Assembly: GCA_950295325.1 (NCBI GenBank)
Contig: OX485807.1
Coordinates: forward strand, 5,394,501 to 5,458,500
DNA: 64,000 nt
Reading direction: 5' to 3'
DNA from: Polytrichum commune
Taxonomy: Eukaryota; Streptophyta; Polytrichopsida; Polytrichales; Polytrichaceae
The notes beneath the pieces were generated by a model. The model was not told the DNA's origin and made no database searches. It saw nothing but the letters and a program-made list of their open reading frames with translations. Positions 1-13,060 of this stretch are shown piece by piece (position 1 is the stretch's first letter; each line of letters opens with the position of its first letter). The position numbers were made by a program, and so were the translations under genes.

Positions 1-204
1 TGACGTGTAACATTGTTTTTGAAGTACCGTACCCTGACCCTCTGCAGGGAGCAGGGAATCGGCAGAGAATGGCCAAGCAATGAGTCGGAGCAGCAGCACT
101 GCGAGACTGCGACCGAAAGAGATTTACACTTCAGTTAAAGTGAGATGCCAGGTGCGGCGAGAGGTTTAGCGACGGAAAGGAAGAGAGAAAGGAAGCTGGA
201 CGTT
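1..204. other. GC-richer window edge
   Basis: No coding region can be supported here. The stretch is more GC-rich and purine-rich than the AT-rich DNA to its right, which is how gene flanks look elsewhere in this window. It could be the promoter or leader of a gene lying off the left edge, but no reading frame or splice structure confirms this. Confidence 0.2.
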
Positions 205-282
205 GATAGGTGGCTGGCTAACTGGCTGGTAGGTAGGTACGTAGGTTTAGTAGGTAGGTTGGTACCGTAGGTAGGTAGTTGG
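205..282. repeat. Degenerate GTAG/GGCT simple repeat
   Basis: A low-complexity run made of GTAG, GTAGGT and GGCTAACT units. It has no coding potential. Confidence 0.7.
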
Positions 283-403
283 ATCTTCTACCTTCCAAGT
301 ACTCCATCACCACATTGCGCCACGTGTCACACAGTCACTAGACTTGTACATACACGTCATAGGAGGGCCCTAGGGAAGGCATAGGAGGTTAGTTGCAAGC
401 AGC

Positions 404-787
404 GTTCAAGATTGAAGCCTTCAATGCCCTTCAAACGCGATTCCGCCCTTCAAAATATACCTCTCTCAAACGAGCCCTTCAAAACACAACCCCAAATTAA
501 GAATGAGGACATCACTTGAAGTCCTCAATACGATTTGCCCGCCACAAGAACAAACAAGCGTAGGGCATTGTCATTACAAGAAGTGGAGTTGGATGGTTGA
601 ATCTTAATTCTTCACATTGTACTAGAAACATGTACCATATGATTCATGCACAAGTTTAATATGAGTTTTGTATTTCATTTTTATATTCTTAGATTGACGT
701 CTTGGATTTGAACCAGCCCTTGAATTGAAGGGTTGAAATTTGAGAGCCCTTCTAAATGAAACTCATATGAGGGCTTCAATCTTGAAC
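404..787. mobile_element. 384-bp inverted-repeat element (MITE-like)
   Basis: The left end GTTCAAGATTGAAGCC (404-419) is the reverse complement of the right end (772-787), apart from a final-base difference further in. The CCCTTC/GAAGGG motif also recurs inward on both arms. There is no transposase frame. A target-site duplication is not clear: the flanks share only similar GGTT-containing sequence. The superfamily is therefore left open. Confidence 0.55.
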
Positions 788-978
788 ACAGGTTGTTAGG
801 AGGACAATTCTAGTCTAATGTAATTTGGACCCCGTTGTGAGCATGATGGTCCAAATCATAGACCATAATTGTTTGACCGACGACTAGTCTCCTAAGTGGT
901 CTGCCTTTGGCAAGACATCCTCCGCATCTTACTTTGGGGTTTCATCTTACACTAGGGAACATTTTGCTTCGAGGGGGT

Positions 979-1303
979 TACACTCTAACCTCCCTAACAT
1001 CACACAATGTGGCAACTAAAGTGTACGTGACATTGAGGAGGTTTGTATTGTTAACATGGATGCATGATAATAGAGATTTAGTGTGACATGTGACATTATG
1101 GAATAACACAAGGTTGACATTATAATGATGACATCGTGATTCATGCGAGCCTGTGGTTTGGATTCTTTGATGGATTATTTTAATGTCACAACTTGTGATA
1201 TATGAGAGGGAAATGTGAAGGAGGGAGCTCTAAATTGATGACATTTGTTTCCCTAGGGTTGAGGGATATAAGAGAGGAGTGACATTACAAAGGTTAGGGT
1301 GTA
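979..1303. mobile_element. MITE family B, copy 1
   Basis: Terminal inverted repeats TACACTCTAACCTCC at 979-993 and GGTTAGGGTGTA at 1292-1303 bound a non-coding 325-bp element. The same sequence occurs in reverse orientation at 2700-3035 and again, with weaker ends, near 23650-23960. Shared internal blocks include the motif around the ATGCATCCATGTTAAC-type segment and the GATATAAGAGAGGAGTGACATT segment. Confidence 0.65.
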
Positions 1304-2699
1304 CTATTCCGGCATGTGATTCCCCCCCCCCTTTTTTTTTAACCCACGTCATATCGAGCCAAGGCAAATTATGTGGCCTTGTGTGGTCACTCTTCATGGT
1401 TGGTTTCTAGAGCCTTGTTTTTGGTGTGTCGGCTTCCTAGTGCTCTATGTCTAGACAAGGATTATAAGGCATATTCAATCCACCCTCTTCTTACTTGCCC
1501 TTACCTTCCTACTTACCTCTCCTACTTATCCCTAGCGACTTACCAATTTTCCAAAAACCAACTATGTCCGGTAATGTGAAATCTTCCCCACATTATAGTT
1601 GGTAATCGGCCCCCATACATCAATCACTTAATATGTAGTTGGACAATGGACACCCCCCTAATCATGGGTGGTTAGGTTAATATGGCACATGTTATATATT
1701 AGTAACCAACGAGAGTGTGGATGACGAGCCACATGAGCAGTGAGCCAACCACCTACTCAAGTTGGTTATCAATCATAACCAATCCACTCATGGATATAAT
1801 TTGAGAATTATGGATGATAATGTGGCTTCATGGATGAAAATTGAAGACGAGTTTTGATTATCTTTTTGCTCTTGAATGAGCAATTGGCTAATATGAACAT
1901 TTCTTAGTTTTTAGCAGTGAGCAATTGCTTTTGTTGTTGATTATCTATGTTTTGTTTTGGATAAGTACATGTATTTTGGAATCTATTAAACATCACGATT
2001 TAAGATAGGTGTCACTCACCTAGATGGCAAAGGCTTGTACTTCATGATGGACACCCAAAAAATGCAAAGATTGGACGCATGTGCTCAAAATGTAGACCAC
2101 ATACTAGGTTTAGTACATTGATTGTCCTAGTTAGTGCGTGTGATGCTAATTCGTGAAACATGCACTATTTTGCCAACTCTCAAATCTAACGAGGGCTAAT
2201 TTTTTTTACTAAGTGATACCAAATCCATGAATACATGCTTATTTACCATACATTTCAAGAAAATTAATGTGTGCTCTAAGGTGTTTTGTAATGTGATAAG
2301 CAAATTATATGCAAAAGTGAATACTACCAGGATGAGTAGTGCCAATACTTTTAGTGACAGTGCTACTATGAATAATGTTGGGATGAACTATGGTTCCTAA
2401 ATCTTTTGGTGGCCCTAAATTTAGGACCACCTGCGCTAATTTCCCACATTCACTATCAATCATGCCCTCATTAATTGGGATAATCAGTGTAGTGAACAAT
2501 ATTGGGAGGGAACATATGCTCACTTTAATAAAATAAAAAAAATCTTCACTTTGAACTCTTGTAGCTTTTGCATCTCTAATATGATTATGAAACTTGGAAT
2601 GATGATTTTAATGATTTATAAATGCTAACTATACAGTATGAGACAATTTCCAAGCCAATCCGACAATCATAAGTCTTTTATGGAATTGCTTAAAGTAAG
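1304..2699. other. AT-rich intergenic, no gene seen
   Basis: It holds a C10/T9 homopolymer junction near 1322-1341 and short chance frames with no recognisable domain, splice pattern or repeat match elsewhere in the window. Confidence 0.5.
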
Positions 2700-3030
2700 T
2701 ACACCCTAACCTCCATAAGATCACCCTCCTCAATGTCACTCCTCTCTTATATCCTGAAACCTTAGCAAACATATGTTCTCCGTTTTCCCTTTTTGTGATA
2801 TCACAGGTTTTGACATTAAGGTAATCTACCAAAGGATTCAGCCACTCGCTTGCACGCATCATGATACCATCGTTGTAGTTATTGTCATCGTTGCAATATA
2901 GACTTGGTGCTATTCTATGATGTCACATGCTACACTAATTCTCTATTATCATGCATCCATGTTAACACTACATACCTCCTTAGTATCATGTGCACTTTGA
3001 TTGTGACAAACATGATATTAGCGAGGTTAG

Positions 3031-3035
<5 letters not shown>
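2700..3035. mobile_element. MITE family B, copy 2 (inverted relative to copy 1)
   Basis: It begins TACACCCTAACCTCC at 2700-2714 and ends GAGGTTAGAGTGT at 3023-3035, matching copy 1 in the opposite orientation along its whole length. The two copies form a 2-kb-spaced inverted repeat. The right end runs directly into a dinucleotide microsatellite. Confidence 0.65.
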
Positions 3036-3084
<49 letters not shown>

Positions 3085-3088
3085 TATA
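3032..3088. repeat. Palindromic (GT)n(AT)n(AC)n microsatellite
   Basis: About six GT units pass into a TA run and then into about eleven CA units. The whole tract is close to self-complementary and could extrude as a cruciform. Confidence 0.9.
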
Positions 3089-3252
3089 ATACTTCATCTC
3101 TTGAAGAATAGTTGATTACCACAACATTGGTAAGCCATGGGAAAGATTAATCCCTTCACACACATCCCTCCCCAACACAAACAAACCACTCCCCCCTTAG
3201 TGATCAACGAAGGACGAGAGGAAGGTGAAGGTAGGTACTAGGATGGTAGGTA

Positions 3253-3595
3253 CACTAGATAATCCTATTAGTGCAGGTGGAAAATTAGCGTAGGGCACAC
3301 TAAATTACTAGTCAAGGTGGAGTTAACGTGGGTCCAAGACCCCGGATCTTCTCCTAAGTCTTCATAAAGACTTCCAACCAACACATTGAATATTAGTTAT
3401 AAGACAAAATAGCACACAATAGAATTATCACCCACAATCATTTTCCAGAAAAACAATTCCTATGACCCATGCTAATTTTCTACTAGAAATTTAGTGTGGG
3501 TTGAAAATTATAATGGTGCACACTAATTCTCATTACGAGTATTAGCGTGGGCTCTAAAAAAGTATTGTGTCCCACAATAGTAGGACTATTTAGTG
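3253..3595. mobile_element. MITE family F, copy 1
   Basis: The element is flanked by TA on both sides. It starts CACTAGATAATCCTATTAGTG and ends with a related inverted sequence CACAATAGTAGGACTATTTAGTG. The termini resemble those of the element at 26667-27119. It has no coding potential. The TA flank suggests a Tc1/mariner-type mobiliser, but this is inferred. Confidence 0.5.
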
Positions 3596-3597
3596 TA

Positions 3598-4070
3598 GTT
3601 GCCACTTCTAGTTGCCCCTTGGTGATTATCCTCCTAGACGGGTCATGTTGTCATGTCACACTATGACACGACAACCCTCACCAAGACTCTCTCGAAAGAT
3701 CTTATGTTGCATGTGGTGTGAGGTTTTATATTTTGACCTCAACAAAGATAGTGTGTTTTGACACTCATGGGAAGCTGAATGATATATGGGAGAAAATAGT
3801 GGATTGCTGGTACTATATTGCAGAGTTTTACTTCATTAATCACCTTCTCAAAATTTGTGTTTTGCATAATAAGAATCATAAAGTTGCTTGTTGTGTAGTA
3901 CTGTAGAATTTCATGACAATGTACAGATAACACACACACCAAGACATGCACAGCATGAGTCATCTAAGCCATCATTGAAGACAATGATGACTGTCATGTT
4001 GGTTACATTTTTTTATCATTTCTTATGAAATCATTCATTGCACCACAAAAATCCAAAGTAACAAGTTTGT
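3598..4070. other. Intergenic, no gene seen
   Basis: Short chance frames on both strands only. I see no repeat match or domain. Confidence 0.5.
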
Positions 4071-4344
4071 TACTCCCTCCACCCCAAAATGATTGTCCTA
4101 CCTCCCAGATTTTTTTGTCGCAAAATGATTGTCCAGTTTATCTGCTCGGCTAGAAGTTAAATATTTTTGCACCAAACTTTTTATATCAAGAAATCTTTCG
4201 ACACCGCAACTTCCAGGGACGTTTCAGAGCACTTGTTGTTTTCTACTTTAAGAGCCATACTTATAACTACTCAGTCAATGGTCAAAGGGCCTTAATCTCA
4301 CCAAAGTTAGGATCATGGACGATCATTTTGGGATGGAGGGAGCA
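4071..4344. mobile_element. Stowaway-type MITE
   Basis: The ends TACTCCCTCCACCCC (4071 on) and GGGATGGAGGGAGCA (to 4344) are inverted repeats. They match the well-known plant Stowaway terminus, CTCCCTCCGTCCC-like within a TA target, of the Tc1/mariner superfamily. The inner AAAATGATTGTCC and GGACGATCATTTT segments also pair. At 274 bp it has typical length and no ORF. It lies 0.5 kb downstream of the EB_dh-like gene stop codon. Confidence 0.8.
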
Positions 4345-4869
4345 CAAGATTACATGATTTGAGCTTATTCAGGTAAAAATGTGTAAGACCTCAAGCAGTG
4401 ACATTGTTGAGGGGTTCTTTGATCTAAAGCGAGTATTTCAATATTACAATAATACGTCCAGATGGCATAGTGTTGCGACTTTCCAATAACACGACATTTT
4501 TACCGTTTCCGAACCATGTCATATATTATCAAGATGGGACTGTATCATGGACATGAAAGTGAGAATCTAACGACCTAACTTCTCCAGATGGCCATGTTTA
4601 ATCTCTCATGGACCATAAGATCAAAAAATCTTCATCTATATGATAAGCTCTGAAGCTCCAAGAGTGTTGGGTCCATACTAGAGACAGCACACAACCATCC
4701 CCTGACAATGCTGTTGTAAGAGCAGCCTAAGGAACTGTCAACACCTAATCCTGATACAAGTTTGGTACCTTTGCAAAAGGCAACCTTGTCAATAGCTTTA
4801 AGTGAACATTAATGAGAAGATCAGACCAAAAAATCCTAGACAAGTATCCTAAACCCCAGACAGGACCCC
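4345..4869. other. 3' flank of the EB_dh-like gene
   Basis: This should hold the 3' untranslated region of the minus-strand gene that stops at 4870. No second gene is visible. The poly(A) site cannot be fixed from sequence alone. Confidence 0.4.
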
Positions 4870-7800
4870 TCAAAGTTGGGTTGTATTGATAGGAACAAAA
4901 GAGTTCTTGCTACTTTGTCGAACCCACCAAGCCACTGCTACAGCTACAGCCAGGGAGGCAAGTGACACAAGTAACGAAAACGTGCCAAACGCTGTCCCAG
5001 ATTTGTTTTCACTCTTACTTATTGCCCCGGGAAGGAGTTCAAGAGGTAGCCAGTCACAGGTTGCTGAGTAATGGTCATATGGTTGCCAACTTCCGCCATT
5101 TACAGGGTACCAAAATGCAACTGCCATACGTTGCGTTTGCCCAATTGTAAATTGAAAATCCTGAGATGCAGAAGGATTTGTCAGTACCAGACAAGTACCA
5201 GGTGACAAATGCAGGAGTAGCAACGCTTACAGGTTTGCAACTTCAGTGTTTTCAGCAAGAACACAACTCTCCAAAATCTGGGATGCAAGTAAAAAGATCC
5301 CTGGAGAGGCTGTGAGTGCCTGGATCGCAAGCCTCTCACATTTTGATCACCCTGTGAGTGCCTGGATCGCAAGCACCACTGATTGCATGGCTTGAGTTAT
5401 GAAGGAGGGTAGGTAATAGTCTACAATACTAAATTTTGACAAATGAGAAGCTGCCCACGCAGGGTAGGTCAGTTTGAAGTACTAATAACAAAACTACCAA
5501 GGTACAGAATCAGATATATACCTGCTGAAGAACATCTTTGGTACGCAACGACCTTGCAAACTCAAAGGTGTAGGTTCCAGTACTATCCACTTTCCCATAC
5601 GGACTGTCAATAGCCACTAGGCCTGTGTAACCAAGGAATAATCAGTGTCTGAGGACATCATTCCTAATCTACAAGAGCAACAGGCTCCTTCCTTGAAAAT
5701 AACTCCAAACTACTTTCCAACCCTCAGGCAGCAATTGAAGGGCACACGTTTGTCACTTGTGCTTCTTTCCAATAGAAAATTCTGAAAGATATTCTGAGAT
5801 TTTTCAAAAACTTACCATAGCTTGTATCCATAGTGCTGTGAGTCCAAGATCCACGCCAATCGTTTGCACCACCACCAGTGGCACCTGCAAGCAACAGTGT
5901 GTCAATGTTAGTGTTGATCATTTCATACGTGCAAATTGCAGACTCAAATGACCTGAACCTAAAACAGTTTAATTTGACAAGACATGAGAAGCATGACCTT
6001 CAAGATCAAACTCTTGCTTCTCAAATTCAGTGAGATATGGACAAGGACATGAGAAGGTCAAACTCTTCTGAGAAGCATGACCTTCGAATCACCAAACAAT
6101 ACTTCATGCAAGTTAGCTTCCAATCTAAGATCCTCAAAGGGAATAAAAACTTCACGGGAAGGAAACTCCACCTGTAGGACCGTTCCCATCAAAATAGCGA
6201 CAGTGGGGATTCCATGCATAACCATCATTCAAGTTGCCAAAGCTGCCACATCATTCCCATCATCGTGGAGTCAGTCCTTCACTGTCACAGACATGTGAAA
6301 ACAAACCACAAACATGACATCTCTCCAGCAAGCAGATGGACGTTTTAGTCACTACCTGAAGTCTCCATGCCCTTTACAAACCATAAAGGTACACATTATA
6401 TGCTGTCAAGATATTACTCACCCGAAAAGCTGATAAGGAGAATAGAACAAAGTTAACTAAGAATGTTACTAATGAATCCCCAGAGACTTACCTGTCCTTT
6501 CCAGTGCCATTAATGTTGTCAAAAATGTTGCCACCATAAAGGCGACCAGGAATGGCTTTGTTAACTTCAAAGTGCATCAGATCCACCTCATGTCCAAAAC
6601 ATGAGGTAGAATTACATGTACCTGATGACTCTGGGCAGCCGCCCATCTGCAAGCCAAAGAAAAGGTACAATCCATCATGCATGAAGCATCTAAATAACCA
6701 TTGCCAATGTCGAGTGCAAATATGAAGTGAACACAGTATGCTGTAAGATGGGACAGCTAAATTTGTGTATGTTGTCAAATGTCAATACTCTCTAGTTTCT
6801 CAAACGTCCACTCATGTTGGCCAGGCCAACTGTTTCAAAAAGAACACAGGAAAACATCTTCCTTCACTACTCCTGGAATTGTAACCACCATCAATAGTTT
6901 TCTTGGTCACTCTATTGCTCAGCCACTCTGTCACTTGAACTGAAGTAAAATGCTGCTGGGTTTAGTCGTTGAGCCTTGAAGCATTTATCAGCCCCCAACT
7001 AGTTAATTCAGTTTCATTGAGTAGGTCTAGATTCAACGCAATGACTCAATTCAATTTACTGAGGCCGTAAAGTTATGATCTTTCCAACAAGCTGTGAACA
7101 CAAATCATTGTTGTCTTGTTATTTGGCATTTAAAGACATACATTGTGGTAGGTGGCATCATCGCCAATTGGGAACATGAGAGCAACCGACGCCATATTAT
7201 GTGGATCCCTGCAAAAAAATCCACATGTCTACTTAAAGCTACAAACGTTTAGCTTGTAAGTGCAACACCATCATCAAAAAGCTTAACGCACAAAAGGGAA
7301 TCTATACTATAAATCGAACTTTCTGCAAAGCTGTTCACTGGACTGATAACAACTCCAGATTAAATTCCTTCAATCCAATTATTTGACGGGTGTCACAATC
7401 AAAGTATAAAGAGCAGTTTGTACCTACTCATTATTGTAGGCATATGCTCCAGGAATTTGAAGCAGGAAAAAAACTTCTTGACCATCATGTGCCACCTGCA
7501 CCAGCAAGATATTCTTAGTAGAAATACATCCAAGAATAACCTCTTTAAGCTCTGCATAAATTTCATCTCAGGTGAACATTATCAAGTTGTTCAACCAGAA
7601 ATTACACAGCACACAATATTCTTCGATTATCGTACACTCAAAAAGTACCCTTTACAAACAAGGTCCCCTTGGTCATAAATGTCAAACCTCCAGAAGCAAG
7701 ATGCTGATTGTGAAACCCAAGAAAAAGTTCCTCTCACTAACATGAAAAGAAATATCTCTCAGGTCAATAATACCTATGAGGTCATATTGATCAATATGGA

Positions 7801-9954
7801 GCATGACAGAAGCGGTTACGTACGCAACATCTGCACATCCGTAGTGGAACGCTTTGCTCTTGAAGCAGGAAGAAATTGCAGAAAGGGTAGCAAACTTTGT
7901 GAAATTCGTTACTTAATTTTCAGGACTATATTTCATAAGAGGATGCTAACATCCATTAGTTACAGGCAGAGAAGAGGGTGAGAAAACTAAATAGCACAAT
8001 CATGCATATTTCAAAATTTCTGAAAATAGAGAAATAACAAATCCAAAGTACTTAATTTGGAGAGTACTTTTCCAAAATATTAGTACAAAGCATTCATCAG
8101 CATGCCTGGAAGCACTTCCAGCTTGAATGCCTCAAAATGCACACTTGGGTTTGATTGAGGTGTGCCAGTGCATGCAATGTAATGCGACCTAAACCTAGTG
8201 TATTTCCACATGTAAGGAAGGACCCCCCTTGCTACTTAGGTGTAAAATAACAATCAGCCGATGATTACATTAAACACTCAACATGCAATAACAGAAAAAA
8301 ATGCATGACCCCAATTGGAAACAAAGAAAGCAGAACATACTTTATGGTGTCTCTAAATTGAATAGAAAATGAGGCATGCGCAAAGTGACTGTGACAGAAA
8401 ACAAGCTCAAGGTGATGGAAACGCTAGGATCAAAATCCTCACTTCAATAAAGTAGACAATGATCGACAATGATAGACTTCAGTGCAATAAGTGATCTTGA
8501 GATTGCCTGTTTCCGATCCTCATTGGCCTTGTAACCTTGTCCGGAATAAAGGGAAAGAGTCTTGATAAGAAAAATTCCCCTCACGACCAGAGTATCTTCC
8601 AAGAAACCTTAAATCTTAAACATAAAGTAAAAAATACATTAAATTTTGTACATAAAACTAGAGATAGAAGAAGGCAAAGCTCAGAAGATCCGACATAAAT
8701 CCGCTTAATATTGAAGAAACATTGGGACACGGTGACTGAGCCTTCAGTAGATCAAAGAATCAGCTGTGGTTAGAATCCAAAAGAGAGGCTCCAGAAATGG
8801 GAGTAGAATTTCTCCATCAGCTACACACACCCAAGACCTCATAATTCCACCTCGATCTGCACGAGCATTTCACAGGCACCAAAAATTCGGATGGTAACCG
8901 CCACCTACAAGCAGCAAGAATGGACCGACATGCACATCCTAAGCTAGAAAATGGCAAATTACTGCACCTTAATTTACATGGATCCGCCCGTGTAGGCATG
9001 GCTAAGGTACTAAAGGTAGACGAAGGCAAAGATCAGAAGATGTGACACAAATCCCTTGTGTTTATGATCGGGAAACGGTGACTGAGCCTTCCAGTTGATT
9101 AAATAATCAGCTGTGGCTAGAATCCGAAAGAAAGACTCCAGAACGTGTAGAAAATTCCTCAAGCCAGCTTTAAACATCCGAGAGCTCTTGAAACACAAAT
9201 TCCACCTCCATTTGCACAGAAATTTCACGGCCACAAAATATTCGAACCGACATGCAAGCGTGTGGACATTCGGAGCTAGAAAATGGCGAACTAAAACAGA
9301 GGGGGAAACACAATGGCAAATTACTATACCTTAATTTCATGGATCCACCCGAGTAGGTGTGGCTAAGGTACTAAAGGTAGACGAAAGCAAAGATCGGAAG
9401 ACCCGACACAAATCCCCTTTTAGGATCAAAAGAAAAATCGGGACAAGGATGACTCAGCCTTCAGTTGAATGAAGAAAGCTCCAGAAGAGTGTAGCCAATT
9501 CCTCAAAATCAGTAACATAAATCCGAAACGTCTTGAAACGCATGTTCCACCTCGATTTGCACGAAATTCTCAGTCACGAAAATCCGAACCTACATGCGAG
9601 TGCGCGGACATCCAGTGCTAGAAAATGGCGAACTAAAAAACAGAGGCGGAAAGCATGCACAATGGCGAATTACTGTACCTTAATTTTCATGGATCCGCCC
9701 GTATATGCGTGGCTCGCGTCGTCACTGAGAGCTGGAACCAGAGAGAAGGAGCTGTCGGGGACGGAGCTCCAGTCATCCGCCAATCCGTCGATCGTGATGC
9801 TGCCTGGCACGTAAGCCGCTTGCAAGCTCGCCCCGAGGTTGCGCAAACATGGAGGGCCGGTGGAGCCCGTGTCGCCGTGGCCCTGCACCACCAACGGGTG
9901 CCACCCCGAAGCCAGGACGCATAACAGCAGCGCCATGACATGGTGTAGCGCCAT
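4870..9954 (-). CDS. Secreted, membrane-anchored EB_dh-like heme-binding domain protein
   Basis: Eight coding exons read on the minus strand: 9954-9679, 7495-7428, 7208-7142, 6646-6492, 6242-6172, 5884-5816, 5622-5522 and 5160-4870. They sum to 1098 nt, 365 aa, and all introns are GT-AG. The chosen ATG at 9954 gives a signal peptide (about residues 1-25, MALLLCVLASG core); an in-frame ATG 60 nt upstream would bury it. Residues about 45-300 resemble the heme-binding subunit fold of ethylbenzene/DMSO-dehydrogenase enzymes (EB_dh), judged by DGLADDW, FPIGDDATYHNMGGC, NDWRGSWTH, GTYTFEFARSL and RMAVAFWYP. Met138 in HNMGG, split across an exon boundary, is a candidate heme ligand by analogy with the bacterial gamma subunit. 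Residues about 326-349 form one membrane helix, followed by a 16-residue tail, so the predicted topology is type I with the domain outside the cytosol. The substrate or partner is unknown. The model is strong; the function is inferred. Confidence 0.82.
5309..5378. repeat. Short direct repeat inside intron 7
   Basis: The motif TGTGAGTGCCTGGATCGCAA occurs twice about 41 bp apart within intron 7 of the EB_dh-like gene (5161-5521). No function is apparent. Confidence 0.75.
8663..9720. repeat. Three tandem copies covering the end of exon 1 and intron 1
   Basis: Three units of about 356, 361 and 341 bp (8663-9018, 9019-9379, 9380-9720) lie head to tail. Each carries the same order of blocks: GGCAAAG-TC-GAAGA, a GTGACTGAGCCTTC-type block, a TTCCACCTC-ATTTGCAC block, GCTAGAAAATGGC, and finally the ACCTTAAT-CATGGATCC block. 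In the rightmost unit the last block is the true 3' end of exon 1 with its donor (exon end 9679). The other two units hold decayed copies of that exon end and donor at about 8962-9003 and 9324-9361. The repeats fill about half of the 2.2-kb intron 1. Confidence 0.85.
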
Positions 9955-11863
9955 CGCTAGGGTTTCCGGGAGCTCTCTCGTGCGCGCACGGCTTTCAAAT
10001 CTGCGCAACAACATGGGCGTCGGAGGCAGGGGAGGGAACGTGGGTGTGAGCCTTCGGCCCACGGTTATGGGAGGAGCCCTGTGTCCACGGGTATAGGCTC
10101 TCGGTCCCCAAGCGGGCAGGAGCTCGTACAATGTTCACTACTCTACTGTACTACAAAATGTACAGACTCGTACATTCTGAACGAACTTGGGCTTGGGATT
10201 TGTGGCGTCTGCATAATTTCATCCATTGGTGGATGAAAGGGGCCCTAAGGTATGTGGGTGTGTTATTTTTGTTGGTTTATCATGCCCTCCAATTTCTACC
10301 GATTAGGTCTACACAACAAAACGTGTGTTGCATTAGCACATCTAAAGTGAAGCATTAGCCAAAATCATACCTCCCTTGATTTAGTCATGGTTATTGAAAG
10401 TGCACGTTTGTTGAAATACATAGGTGGTCCTCCCAATTGTGTTCACTATTGTACTAAGTGTAGAGTAGTTAATAGTATTCGAAGACATAGTCCAATCTCT
10501 TTTCAATATGTGTCTTTATGGTGTTTCCTATTTGATCCTCACCGAACCACATCCCAATCAAAATCTAGGGGTCCGATTAAGAAGAGGAACCAAATAACAC
10601 CCGCATGCCTTAGTGAAAACAAGCCCCCTACAAGGTTAAAGGGCCAGCTCATTCCAGCATGGCTCTTTTAGACTAATTCGGGGTCTTTGATTTTATGTGT
10701 GGGAGTTGTGTCTTCTATATATAGTCAGTTTTGTGTTCTAATACGATTCATTACATTTTCACCTTTGCAATGGATGAGTTTACATAGACATCACGAATCC
10801 CTAGTAGCCATATACCTTGGCTTACAGCATGTCCATGGGGACCAACCAAATTTTCTCGGGCTCCGCCATCAAGTGGGGCCTTAGTTGCATGATGAAACGA
10901 GACGAGATTGACTCTAATCCCTAACTTCCCATGGATGATTTATTGGTTGATGGATGATGTCCTCCCTACATTAACCCCGTCTAACTCATTTGTTTGCAAT
11001 CAAATTAATTGTAAACATCATGTATGACATCGCAAGCCAACATAAGCCAACATGGATATATATTATAGACACATGACCCGTGCAATTTGGAGATGATGGG
11101 GTGTGTAAACAAATGTCAAAGTGGGAAGCGGTCATGTTTGTTGTGTTGGGAGTTCATGTGAGGGTGTTAAACATCAATGATGTTTGTTTTGATAAAAGTG
11201 AATATTTATTGATGTTCATGTAAAAACAACATTTGTGATTGCATCAACCGCGTGGTTTAACTTTTGGACACTCTCTAATTTTTAAGGAATTGTTTGTGTA
11301 CATGTAGTTAGAAATGTCACTAATGCATTTTGATTGCGTTAATGTCAACTTATCGAGCACAATAGTGTCACAAGTATGATGCTTCCTTTCAATGGAAACT
11401 AAGAGTGTCACAAAGTTGACAAATAAACATGACATTAAATCCATTGGACTTCAGTAATGTATGGATAATTTACATACTCCAAATGCAAGGTGGCTAGCCT
11501 ATTGTGGTCTTCACATTTTGGCACGAGAAGTTGTGGAGGTACTGAACTATTAAGTTGTTCCCATCTAGTGAAGCACGCAAGCATTCCACTCATTGTCTAA
11601 GTGGATTTGATTGGTCAAAGGTCTTTTTGGGGGGATAAAACATGGCATCTTCGTATGCTCCCTTCCTTCAATTGTTATAGTCTTAGAAATCCAAAGAATC
11701 ATTCATGCCCATTTTTCCTTCAAAATGGCTCGTCTCCCATATTCGAGATCCTAAGGATAAATCCCATTTTAAGGTGAAAACTTGTGCATGAAAATCTCAC
11801 AATCAACATTGAGTGAATGTGCTCAAAACAACCCTTTCATAGGCTTGGGAAGTTAGGGGTTAA
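9955..11863. other. Upstream flank of EB_dh-like gene and intergenic DNA
   Basis: The first 150 bp are GC-rich and probably contain leader and promoter of the minus-strand gene. Beyond that I see only AT-rich DNA and short frames with no domain. No TATA box stands out. Confidence 0.4.
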
Positions 11864-12010
11864 AGTTCGGAAAGCCAAAAGGATTCTAGGACTAAAAGTA
11901 CATCAAGATGGTAATCCCCTAAACATGCTAATTTTCTAGAGCAGTGGAGTGCAGCAACCTCCATGAGATAGAGGCTAGGTAATATTAACTTGATGGTCTA
12001 ATTGGAAGAA
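11864..12010 (-). repeat. Dispersed repeat G, fragment (inverted)
   Basis: This stretch is the reverse complement of the sequence at about 15736-15890 and about 22050-22140. Shared blocks include AAGCCAAAAGG, AAAAGTACATCAAGATGGT and CTAGAGCAGTGGAGTG. It has no coding potential. A further short piece of the same repeat lies at about 12760-12815 on the plus strand. Confidence 0.55.
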
Positions 12011-12958
12011 AGAATTGTGACTATACCGTATATTACATTCTCAAATAGTGAAGATACTTTATCTCTAATGGAGTTGCAGAGGAGATACTCCAACACAAAA
12101 TGTGTCTCATTTTATTTTTTTATCTCTTCACAAAAATGTCATAATTATGCTATCTATAGGGATTGGAATAATCGATCACTAGCCAATGCAAATGGCAAGT
12201 CTATGATTTGAGATGTGGTAAGCAACAATGATGTTACATTGGAGTGGTGTCAATGGTTGCTTTGAGTATGATTCACATTCATAGTTGAGAAAGTCTTTGA
12301 GGTGAAGGTAATGTTTAAGTTCTTTCTTGTGAGATGGAAAGAGCTCCACTCTTCATCAAGAAAGGCCTTCATCAACAATGGCCCTCTCTAGTAGGCCTTG
12401 TAGAATTTGTAAAGCTCTACTGCAATTTTTTAACCCTTAGATAACAAGTAGATCAATGGTCCAAATGAGTTTATGTAGAAAGTCCCGTAGCAATGTACAA
12501 CATGCGATCTCGGTGCTTAAGGAGTCCGCCGCTTATAAAGAGAAATCAATGGCCTAGCTTTATGAGACTTTTCAGTGTAAATTATGATGGCATGCTTGTC
12601 CCTCCGTTCATATACAAATTTCTCATCGTTCGATAATTATAGAGGGCATCTCTTTGGACATTTTGCCTATATAAATATGAGAACATTTGTAAAGCGGAGC
12701 ATTTATAAAAAGAACATTTATGAGAACACTTATTAAGCTCGGTTCATGTCTAGGTAACCTTGTCCATCTTGATGTACTTGTAGCCCCATAAGCCTTTTGG
12801 CTTTCCAAACTTTGAAATTCATTTGAAAGGTGGAAACAAATTAGACTAATCCATCCCATAAAGGTGATGAAACTTAGGGTTTAGTCCCAAACCCTAAATT
12901 CATGATAATTAACACAATGTTTCCCATGGTTTCCTAATGCTTGAATCATCATACACAA
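12011..12958. other. Intergenic, old repeat debris
   Basis: It contains the short repeat G fragment at 12760-12815 and otherwise AT-rich DNA with no gene seen. Confidence 0.4.
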
Positions 12959-13060
12959 AGAGTGGTGTTGAGCTATTGAAAACCAATATATCGAGCTTGT
13001 CCTACAAGTTCGCCTTGCATAAGCCGATCCAAGATTTAGGACAACATGTGCCGTGCGCAT
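12959..13060. repeat. Dispersed repeat I, copy 1
   Basis: It matches the reverse complement of about 58385-58485: AGTGGTGT-, GAGCTTGTCCTAC and CTTGCATAA-CCGATCCAAG appear in the same order in both. The type is unknown. Confidence 0.45.
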